Assembly (NCBI GenBank): GCA_003971905.1
Contig: RSEE01000108.1
Coordinates: 124,001-188,000, forward strand
DNA: 64,000 bases
Direction: 5' to 3'
Source of the DNA: Moniliella sp. 'wahieum'
Lineage: Eukaryota; Basidiomycota; Moniliellomycetes; Moniliellales; Moniliellaceae
Part shown: one piece after another, positions 56,228 through 64,000 of the stretch
Position numbering within the stretch: the first letter of the stretch is position 1
Layout: every line of letters starts with the position of its first letter
Position numbers and translations under genes: made by a program
Notes under the pieces: generated by a model
The model's database searches: none
What the model was told of the DNA's origin: nothing
Seen by the model: the letters and a program-made list of their open reading frames with translations, nothing else

Positions 56228-58079
56228 ATGCCGCTTCCCTCGATCGCTGGCCGTCCGGTGACCATCATTGGCGCTGGAACGCTCGGCCGCCGCATGGCGC
56301 TCATGTGGATGACCCGTGGCGGCGCCGTCAACCTCTAGTACGCATGCCCGGCCTTGCCCTGCTTGCGGACGCGTCCCTAACCCTCGTCTGCGCAGCGACC
56401 CCTCCTCCTCCCAGCTGCAGTCGGCCCAGAAGTACGCGCTCGGCGCGCTTCCAAGCGTCATTTCCGACCACGTCCCTGGCGGCTCCCCCGGCAAGCTCAA
56501 CCTGTTCAACCAGTCTTCTCCCTCGGCTGCCTTGGCCGACTCTTGGATGGTGATTGAGGCGGTGCCCGAGGAGATCCAGCTGAAGCACAAGGTGCTCAGC
56601 AGCATCAGCGCTGCCTCCCCTACGGATGCGATCGTCGCCAGCAACTCCTCCTCCTTCTCGGGTGCCGAGCTGCGTGATGCCATCCCCAGCTCGCATAGCT
56701 CCCAGTTCCTTTGCACGCACTACTATTCGCCTCCGGAGATCAACCTCCTGGAGATTATGCCCAACTCTGCGACCGACAAGGACATCACTCCCTTTCTTGC
56801 CAAGGTTGCTGCCGAACATGGACTCAAGCCGATTCAGGTCAAGAAGGATTCGGTTGGCTTGGTTGGCAACCGGGTATGGGCAGCGATCAAGCGCGAGGCA
56901 CTCAAGGTTGCCGCCGAGGGCGTCAGCACACCGGCCGACATTGACATTGCGCTGAACCAATTTGTTCCGGGGCTCAAACCCTTTGCTCTGATGGACAAGG
57001 TGGGACTCAACACGGTGCTGAATGTGGAAAAGCATTACCATGCTATCTACCCCAGTCTTGCCAAGGAATATGGCGATGTGCTTTCATATGTGGATGCGAA
57101 GGTGCAAAAGAACGAGTTGGGCTGGCCGACGGACAAGGGCTTCTTTGACTACGTTCCCCTCGACAAGCAGAAGCACATTCTTGTTCTCGACGTTTACAAG
57201 GGTTATGCAGCCCGTTGCTCCGTCGACGGCCGCCAAACCGAACACATTTCCCAAAATCTCCACATGCCCGATGGCGTGGTGGCCGCGCACGATGGCTCAG
57301 TCTTTGTGGGGTGCATGGGCGCGGTGCCAGCAGAGGAGGATGGGTACCTGGTCCGTGTCTTCCCACCCACCGAAGAAGGCGGGGAATGGACGACCAAGGT
57401 GATTGTCCCCAAGGGCATTGCGTTTACGCCTAAGCAGCTGGCCTTGGACGAGAAGCGCGAGAAGCTCTACTGGTCCGACCGTGAGGGCGGCCGGGTGTGG
57501 CGGTCCAACTACGACGGCTCGGAGGTGGAGATCCTGTTCCAAACCGTGCCCGACGGCACTGCGCGCCCCATCCCGGACCAGACCAAGCACTGTGTCGGCT
57601 GCACGGTGGACAGCGAAAAGGGCTGGGTGTATTGGACACTCAAGGGCCCCGCGCGCGGCGGCCACGGCTCCATTCTACGTGCGCCCATTGACCAAAAGGG
57701 CGTGCATCCATTTGAGCGCAAGGACATTGAGGTCTTGTATGAAAACCTGCCGGAACCCATCGACCTGCACTTGGCCGAGGGCGGCAAGCGGCTCTACTGG
57801 ACCGACCGTGGGGTCGGCGGCTTGTTCACCGCGCTTGTTCCAGAACAGTTGACCCCAAGCACGACGGCGACCATCAAGGAGGCTCCCAAGTTGCTTTCTG
57901 ACCATTTCCACCAGACCATCGGCCTCACCGTCGACGAAGAGGCCGGCTACATTTACGTGGCTGACCTGGGTGGCGCTGTGTACCGTACCAACCTGGATGG
58001 CTCGGACAAGATCCGCTGCCGGTCAACGGACACCAACGTGTACACGGGCCTGGCTCTCCAGCTGCCTGCATCTAATTAA
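56228..58079 (+). CDS. 3-hydroxyacyl-CoA dehydrogenase-like protein fused to a YWTD/SMP-30-type beta-propeller
   Basis: A 597-residue protein, two exons with a 58-bp intron (56338-56395) and no frame breaks. Residues 1 to about 290 form an NAD-binding 3-hydroxyacyl-CoA dehydrogenase: nucleotide fold VTIIGAGTLGRRMALMW (Gly15-Gly20), DSWMVIEAVPEEIQLKHKVL, IVASNSSSFS, THYYSPPEINLLEIMPN and KKDSVGLVGNRVWAAIKREAL with the later dimerisation helices. From about residue 296 comes a six-bladed propeller with repeated blade motifs: EKLYWSDREGGRVWRSNYDGS, KGWVYWTLKGP, KRLYWTDRGVGG and GYIYVADLGGAVYRTNLDGS. Such propellers occur in gluconolactonases and LDL-receptor YWTD modules. The fusion suggests linked oxidation and lactone or sugar-acid chemistry, but that is inference; L-gulonate 3-dehydrogenase-like activity is an alternative for the first half. 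Confidence 0.88.
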
Positions 58080-59092
58080 TCAGCCTGCCTGTCACGGGGC
58101 GACGTCTGAACCACCTTGCACAGCCGCCTCCATTTCCTTATCGTTTCTATCGCTTCTCGGCTTCTTCCACTATCTCGCCTATCTCGACTCGTTTTCTCTT
58201 CTCTTTCGCTATCTTGACTCGGATCGTCTTCCTATCAACAAAACCCACAACTATCTTGGTTTCTCCGCTCGCGCTCGTCTAAAATCCAAAACACAACACA
58301 TGGTTTCTCGACTCAGTTTCTCGCCTCGCTTCTCGTCTCGGGTCCATTTTGCCCTTGACCCTCGTCTCGTCTCTCGCCTCGTCCCTCTCGCGCTTGGTCC
58401 TCTTTCCTTCCTTTTGGCTCGTTTCCCCTTTTCTGCTGTACCTCTTGGTCTTGCCTTGTCCCCTTTCTCTTCTATAAAACCTGCCTGTTCTTAGATCCAA
58501 TGATGATGGCCCAAGCCGCCGGCCATTCTTTCCCCTTCACCCTTCTTCTAGGCTCTCCACTTCTAGAAGGAACACCTCTCGCACCGCTCGCTCGCCCTCC
58601 CTCGCCCATCGGAGCACACTGCCTTCGCGCGTCCAGCCCCTATATCACGCAACCTCTCGCGGACCGCTGCACCTTTCGCAACCTCTACTTGCCGACCGCT
58701 GCTCAGGCTCTGCTCGACGCACCGCAAAGCATCACTCACGACCCTCCTACGTTCACGCCAGTGAGCCTTGGACTTTGGATCTGAAACGCGTTCAGTCCTC
58801 CGTGAGTACTGTCTCCGATGGGCAGGAAGGTCTCCGCCTGGGAAGCCAGCCACCCCGTCACACTGCCTGTCTGGCTGACGGGGTTGTTTGTGTCTTGATA
58901 ATAATCGTCCATCGCGTTGCCATTCATACCGTGTGTAGTTGGAACCGTGGAAGGTGCCCCGTATGGCTTGCTTGCAAACAGGGACTCGTGAATGGCAATG
59001 GGCTATTCCCTCGTGTCAGTTTTCTTGAGGCTCCGAGGTTGAGATGGCAGAAATGAACCGAGCAGCAAAAGATTTAATGGTCGATTAGTAGT
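58080..59092. other. Intergenic region
   Basis: Downstream of the fusion gene. 58130-58490 is a pyrimidine-rich stretch of repeated tctcgcctcg words, likely 3' untranslated or simple sequence. A frame at 58500-58784 is unrecognised. A short duplicate of ggtcgattag (59079-59088) sits just before the tRNA. Confidence 0.4.
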
Positions 59093-59191
59093 GGTCGATT
59101 AGCTCAGTTGGTCAGAGCGTGGTACTAATATATTCCTCCTGTAGGAAGTGTTGGTGATGCCAAGGTCATGAGTTCAAGCCTCATATTGACC
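59093..59191 (+). tRNA. tRNA-Ile (anticodon AAT) with intron
   Basis: A 99-nt gene. Acceptor GGTCGAT pairs with ATTGACC (one G-T), D arm AGCTCAGTTGGTCAGAGC, anticodon stem TGGTA/TGCCA, loop CTAATA with AAT at 34-36, followed by an intron of about 24 nt containing an internal TTCCTCCTGTAGGAA hairpin. T arm ATGAG-TTCAAGC-CTCAT. A T run at 59195-59200 would terminate RNA polymerase III. Confidence 0.92.
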
Positions 59192-59653
59192 AGATTTTTT
59201 TGGCGCAGCCGGGTTGGTATTTTCTGCATTGGCGTTTGACTTGGCGTCGAGGCGCAAGCCAAGCCCTCCCCCTAGTGCTCCTTGTCCATCACGACAGCTA
59301 TGCTAAGGAACATTGTCAGGCATAGATAGACGTTCGCCGCTGACCGCCGATCCCCTTCAAACCCCAGACACTGGTGCAGCAACCGCGTCAGCAGAATTGT
59401 TTCGGTTTCGCTACAAGCGCCGACGGCCGATACAGACCAGTGCTCGTCCTATGAACTCGGGATGGTGGGACTTTTCCCCTTCCCTGTCCATGCGGATGGG
59501 TACGACTTTCGCTTCGAGTGCTCGAGATGCCTGCCCTACACATAGTGGGCTCTCAGGCTGACTACCCCTTTTTCCCTTTTTCTTCGCTCTGATTTGACCT
59601 GTTCAAGACGGCAGATCCCCGTCTTGGTTATGCATTGGACGTTCGAGCGTCAC
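59192..59653. other. Intergenic region
   Basis: Between tRNA-Ile and the 3' end of the minus-strand hydrolase gene. A frame at 59313-59561 has no family features. Confidence 0.4.
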
Positions 59654-61510
59654 TTAAGCCTGGGACTCAGCCATGCGCGCCACCCACTCCAGCACCTTGC
59701 GCTGGAGGCCAGGCTTGGGACCATGGAATGCGTTCAGCGCCTCAATCAGCTCCGTGGCCGAGGGCTGGTTCGAGCCAGCACCCGGGTGCTCGCCCGCCAG
59801 AAGCGCGGCACACTCCGCCTCCGAGGGAAGGGCAAATGGGTTGTGGGTTGGGGCCCAGCCGAGCGGGCCGAGGGTCTCTGGCACGGCGTGGTCGCCGTCG
59901 TTCTGCGGGGTCAGACGCCAGGACCTCTTGTCTGGCTTGCCCTTCGAGCCATCCGTCCCTCGGGCGAGCGCGGCGTGATCAACTCCAGCTTGGGAACCGT
60001 CAACTTCATACCATACTGCGCAGCCTCCTTGCCCGACGAAAAGAAGAGAGCCAATGTCTTTCGAGTTGATCTTGTCGAGCGAGGCGGGGGACCAGGCGGG
60101 CGAACCAGTGCGCCGCTTGCCAGTCGCAGGGTCCTTCTCGAGCACATGGGTAACTCCCGTGTAGAAGTCCCTGTTCTGGCCCTTGGGCGGTGCCTTCAGG
60201 TCGCAGAACGCAGTGGCACGGCGCATGTCCACATCAAAGCTTTGCGGAAGACGCATGGAGCCCACCGCCTCAGCCATGTGACGGTGAGTGACGATCAGAG
60301 AGCGGGGACTCTTGGTCTTCAGCACCTCATGGGTCGTCTTGGCCCACGCGGCAATCGCCTCCCATGCAGCGCTCGTATTGGCAAAGTGCCCGTGCACGCC
60401 CGAGATGAGTGCTTTACCCGCCGGAGAGGCCCACGGTTCAGGCGCATACAGTTCCTCGAGCGAAGTGTAAATGGCTTGCACCCCGTGCTTGGGGTACGTG
60501 TAGAACCAAAGACGTAGTCCATCGCGACCCGCTGCGGGCCAAAGAAGGGGCTCTTGGCCATCGCGTCGGGAGCCACCTCTTCGTTTGCCGGGTCCAAGGG
60601 GTCAATGCTAAAGTCCTCCAACACGTCGTGCACGCGGGCGGAAATCGAGGGGGCAATGGGCTGGGTGGCGTCGTAGGCGGCTCCTGCTGCGTCAACTCGA
60701 GGCTCTCTTGCACTCGGGGAATCGCGGTCGAACGGACATAGTGCGTGCCCAAGCCAAGGTAATACACTTCCCATCCCGCCAGCCTGTGCCCCGTAAGAGC
60801 AAGGTACAACCGACCCCGCCATCGAGCCGGACCAAGTTGCGGGCAACGCCAACGTCGGGGAAAAAGCCGATGCCAGTCTCGGGCATGGCCCACATCGTGC
60901 GCCCGGTTACCACCCGGAACGGAATGTGAGAAGACAAGCCCACACCGCCCCCCATCGTGATACCATCGAGCAAAGCAACTGCGGTCTTGTCGTGAGGCAG
61001 GTTGGCCACGGCCGAACGGGTGGCGAACTGGCCCAGACGGGCCAGCGAGTAGTCCAATTCGTATTCCTTCTGGAAGAAACGGAGCGACTCTTCCCGTTTG
61101 CTAGGGTCCTCGCTATTCGCCGCCCGAACCACAGCCACATCGCCGCCCGAGCAGAAGGCACGGCCCTCGTGCGTCAGGACCAAGATGCCCGACGTGGTGG
61201 AGGAGAGGAAGAGGTCGAGCTCCTTGCGCAGAAGCGTAACCATAGGCAGGTTGAGCGCGTTGAGCGCCTTGGGACGGTTCAGCGTCACTGTCCGTGCATT
61301 GCCGACGGCCCTGCTGCGCACCAGCAGCTCCTCGTCGGGCAGCTTCAACGCCGCAGGAGCGCGCGCCGACGCGGTCAGCATGCGCGTTGGCGGCGCGACA
61401 CGCACGGATGCCGCGGGGAGCGCACGCGCGCCCGTGCGCACCGCGCCCAGGGCGGCGGCAGACAGAGTGGGGCGCGCGAGAGACGCAGACACGCGGCGCA
61501 GAGGCATCAT
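59654..61510 (-). CDS. EHD3: 3-hydroxyisobutyryl-CoA hydrolase, mitochondrial (enoyl-CoA hydratase/isomerase family)
   Basis: Releases 3-hydroxyisobutyrate from its CoA ester in valine breakdown; yeast Ehd3 is the family representative. From ATG 61508-61510 the Arg/Ala-rich MMPLRRVSASLARPTL is a mitochondrial presequence. Then come TVTLNRPKALNALNL, oxyanion-hole region RAFCSGGDVAVV, FFQKEYELDY, GITMGGGVGLSSHIPFRVVT and MPETGIGFFPDVG with the catalytic Glu/Asp, all classic HIBCH motifs in one frame. After frame changes near 60770-60720 and 60490 it continues through LTGHRLAGWEVYYLGLGTHYV and an acidic linker. The last exon-sized frame (60481-59654) has ELYAPEPWASPAGKALI, LKTKSPRSLIVTHRHMAEA, a DFYTGVTHVLEKDP segment and the stop. 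At about 610 residues it is longer than yeast Ehd3, with a C-terminal extension after NPFALPSEAE. The fungal homologue is also known as a mitoribosome-associated protein, which is an alternative role. Confidence 0.9.
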
Positions 61511-61820
61511 CTTGACGGGCGTCGGCAGCGTTGCAGTTGGCAGCGGCGGCGTCTGGCCGGCGTGGGTTAATCATTCCGTTTGTTCCCGGCGCTGCGCCCC
61601 AGGAACAGGCCGCCCCGCCCGGCGTTCCGCTCGCGGCAGTTCCGCCCGCGCCTGAAACGTTCACTCCGGTGGCTGCGGCGCTGGGTCTGTTCGGAACCCT
61701 ACCCGCGTGACAAGAAGAAAAATAATGCTGCGGCACGCAACCCTACGGCGCCTGCGCTTGCTGTGGGCGCTCGCCCGGCCGCCCCGCCTCCTCTTTTCCC
61801 CCCACCGTTCTCCAAGCAAA
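61511..61820. promoter_or_regulatory. Shared divergent promoter of the hydrolase and uS5 genes
   Basis: About 310 bp separates the ATG of the minus-strand hydrolase from the ATG of the plus-strand ribosomal protein gene, so the two promoters must lie here. It is GC-rich with a local A-rich stretch (61710-61727). No TATA box is obvious. Confidence 0.55.
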
Positions 61821-62582
61821 ATGGCTGACGCTGCTCCCGTGGACGTGGTGGTTTGGACGTGACCGTGGCGGCCGTGGCCGTCGTGGCCGTCGTGGCGCTC
61901 GCGGCGGCGAGAAGGAGGAGTGGGTTCCTGTCACCTCGGTTGGCCGCCTTGTCAAGGACGGCAAGATCAAGTCGATTGAGGAGATCTACCTCTTCTCGCT
62001 CCCGATCAAGGAGTACCAGGTTGTGGACCTGCTGCTCCCCAAGCTCAAGGACGAGGTCATGAAGATCCACCCGGTCCAGAAGCAGACCCGTGCCGGTCAG
62101 CGTACCCGCTTTAAGGCTTTCGTCGCCGTTGGCGACTCGGACGGCCACTTGGGTCTCGGTGTCAAGTGCGCCAAGGAGGTCGCCACGGCCATCCGCGCGG
62201 CCATCAACCTGGCCAAGCTTTCGGTTATCCCCGTTCGCCGTGGCTACTGGGGTGCTGCGCTTGGTGAGCCCCACACGGTGCCGATGAAGGTCAGCGGCAA
62301 GACGGCGTCGGTCATGTGCCGTCTCGTCCCCGCCCCCCGCGGCACGGGCATTGTTGCTGCCCCGGCCTCGAAGCGTATGCTCCAGCTTGCCGGTGTCACC
62401 GACTGCTACACCCAGTCGTCCGGCCAGACTGCACCATGGGCAACTTTATCAAGGCTACGTTTGAGGCGGTGTCGAAGACCTACGGCTTCCTCACCCCCAA
62501 CCTGTGGAACAACATCCCCCCCCTCCTACTCCCTTTGTTGAGTACTCGGCCCACCTGGCCAAGGCCGCCAAGAAGGCCCTAA
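61821..62582 (+). CDS. RPS2: Small-subunit ribosomal protein uS5 (Rps2)
   Basis: A cytosolic 40S protein near the mRNA entry and decoding site. ATG 61821 gives MADAAP, then a Gly/Arg-rich tail ([15 protein letters not shown]) that is in frame with the body only after one base near 61848. The conserved body reads [93 protein letters not shown] and [19 protein letters not shown]. Further single-base breaks near 62432 (QTA to [13 protein letters not shown]) and 62520 (NNIPP to [17 protein letters not shown]) precede the stop at 62580-62582. Since this gene is essential, the breaks are best read as sequence errors. It is divergent from the hydrolase gene and no intron is seen. Confidence 0.93.
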
Positions 62583-62825
62583 GTGGTGTACCGTTTCAAT
62601 GTCATTTAAAATTCCTTGCCTTGTCTAGGCCCCCCCCCTTTATTATGTGAACGGCAGATGATAGCTCGGTCTGTAGGCATTTCTAGACGACCATCGAAAG
62701 AGTGAATACGGTTGCAGGTGCTTCGGGTGGTGAGGATATTGGCTCCTGTGCTCAGTTTGAACTCGTGGCTACCGCCTATGAGGTTTCTTGATGGTGGAGG
62801 ATCCGAGTTGTAGGACAGCAAAATT

Positions 62826-62910
62826 GGACGAATAGGGAATCGAACCCCAGACCTCACACAAATGCACAGGTGATGCGAAGCGTGCGCTCTACCAACTGAG
62901 CTATCCGCCC
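62826..62910 (-). tRNA. tRNA-Ala (anticodon CGC) with intron
   Basis: 85 nt on the minus strand. Acceptor GGGCGGA pairs with TTCGTCC (two G-T wobbles), D arm GCTCAGTTGGTAGAGC, anticodon stem CACGC/GTGTG, loop TTCGCA with CGC at 34-36, and a 13-nt intron after position 37. T arm TGGGG-TTCGATT-CCCTA has one weak pair. Confidence 0.85.
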
Positions 62911-63101
62911 GAATATAATCTTCTAGACAGATAGCAACCTTATCAGCATGGAGCACAGAAAATCACCTGTTCACCGTGCCAATAGGGTTCGTGCGGGTAT
63001 CTCCGTCAGAGTGCTGCGCGATGACTATGACTGGAGGCACCAACCTTCCACGGCCTGCGCTTGGAACCACCTCACCACCACCTTCAACTTTTCTAAGAGG
63101 A

Positions 63102-64000
63102 TGAACTTGCACATTGTTGGTGTCGGTTCCGTAGGGGGCCTGTTTGCCTTCTTTGCCAAGCGGCTCTCCGGTTGGAGGGGGCCCAGCGCTTCCGTTCCCC
63201 GGGCGGGCATCTCTTCCAGGAAAGCACGGTGACTCTGCACTTGAACCGGCCTCCGCCCCCCTCGGCCATGGCCGCGGATGGGACGGCGACTCTGACGCGT
63301 GAACAACCGATGGGAAAGTGGAGAAAGAGAGCGGGTTTCTTCTCGAGCTTTCCCCCCGGGAGACGAGCACGATTGACGTGTTGGTAATTGCACTCAAGTC
63401 GGACTTGACCTGTCCGTTGTCGGTCCCTTAATCCAACGTTTCCGCAAGGCCGATCACCCCAATGGTCCCTCGACCGTTGTCTTTCTCCAGAATGGGGTTG
63501 GGAACGATGAGCTGTTTCTCTCCCACTTCTTTTCCAGTCCGAACAGCCAGGTGGGACGGCCGTTTGTTTGTTGCTCAACAGCAAGTCATGGTACGGGACG
63601 CAAGGAACCCCTTTGGGTTCGCCACCTCGGCTTCAACACCTTTCACTTTGGTTTGCCGCGCGAAACGGCGGAACGTGTCGGGGGAGAAGAATCATTGTTT
63701 GCCCACTGGAGGATGCTAGCCACACCGCTGCCCCTGGAACACAGACGCTGTCAGACTTGATCCAACTCTTGGCCAGCGCGCCGATGGCTACCCCGGCACT
63801 TGCTCAATGCACGCTTGAGACTGGGGACAAGTTTGCGCTGCGGGCCCTGCAAAATTGGTGGTCAACTGCTGCGCCAATGCGATTGGTGCCGTGCACGACG
63901 TGAAGAATGGGGAGGTGCTGGATCGGCCGGAGCTGAATGCTCTCCGACAAGAAGTGACTGTGGAATGTGCTGCGGTGCTGCGTGCGCGTTGGCTTGCTGA
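63102..64000 (+). CDS. 2-dehydropantoate 2-reductase-like protein (ApbA/PanE family), 3' end outside window
   Basis: NADPH-dependent ketopantoate reductase family, the pantothenate and CoA pathway step from ketopantoate to pantoate, or a fungal relative acting on another keto acid. ATG 63102 gives MNLHIVGVGSVGGLFAFFAKRL, a Rossmann Gly-x-Gly-x-x-Gly start. After frame changes near 63170 and 63330, STVVFLQNGVGNDELF (the family's conserved QNG segment), FGLPRETAER, and finally KLVVNCCANAIGAVHDVKNGEVL appear, matching the family's Lys-x-x-x-Asn-x-x-x-Asn helix. The frame is open at the right edge. Several base errors are likely; family confidence is good from three separate motifs. It follows tRNA-Ala by about 190 bp. 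Confidence 0.78.

Overview
The window is nuclear DNA of a fungus, most likely a basidiomycete and possibly of the Ustilaginomycotina type. The reasons are short GT..AG introns of about 58-130 bp, tRNA genes that all carry introns, a group III multi-HAMP histidine kinase, a fungal C2H2 plus Zn2Cys6 transcription factor, a DHA1 drug:H+ antiporter, and a uS5 ribosomal protein that reads like basidiomycete versions. The lineage is inferred from how the proteins read and no search was run.

Layout, left to right. 1-3 kb: the N-terminus of a mitochondrial carrier and a Ptc5-like PP2C phosphatase, both on the minus strand. 7.6-10.1 kb: a MIPC-synthase-type mannosyltransferase (+) and ATP synthase subunit f (-). 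10.96 kb: tRNA-Gln. 12.2-16.6 kb: the hybrid histidine kinase. 17.9-21.3 kb: an LRR-DH-PH RhoGEF (-). 21.3-29.4 kb: gene-poor, with one isolated RING-finger gene. 29.4-32.1 kb: the transcription factor. 33.4-34.7 kb: a CaMK-type kinase (-). 35.0-37.0 kb: two tail-to-tail tRNA-Trp genes, a Rab8/Sec4 GTPase and tRNA-Leu. 39.1-40.7 kb: a TauD/TfdA dioxygenase. 42.3-43.4 kb: a low-complexity hypothetical protein. 44.0-46.2 kb: the MFS transporter (-). 48.4-50.0 kb: a secreted aspartic protease (-). 50-56 kb: repeat-rich, with a heptamer array, palindromes, a double hairpin and a small young LTR element. 56.2-64 kb: a dehydrogenase-propeller fusion, tRNA-Ile, a 3-hydroxyisobutyryl-CoA hydrolase divergent from the uS5 gene, tRNA-Ala, and a ketopantoate reductase cut by the window end.

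The genes are mostly unrelated housekeeping, signalling and secretion genes with no operon-like grouping. There is a loose theme of mitochondrial metabolism (carrier, PDH-type phosphatase, ATP synthase f, valine catabolism) and of surface signalling and secretion (histidine kinase, RhoGEF, Rab8, MIPC synthase, protease).

A major caveat is that many clearly conserved genes, including a ribosomal protein, a Rab GTPase and the histidine kinase, switch frame at single points where one base of a short G or C run seems to be missing. The pattern suggests residual base errors in the assembly more than pseudogenes, so several gene boundaries are approximate. I found no convincing undescribed multi-gene system. 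The most unusual structures are the 1.4 kb LTR element, the adjacent double hairpin, the heptamer array near 51.8 kb, and two fusion or insertion proteins.
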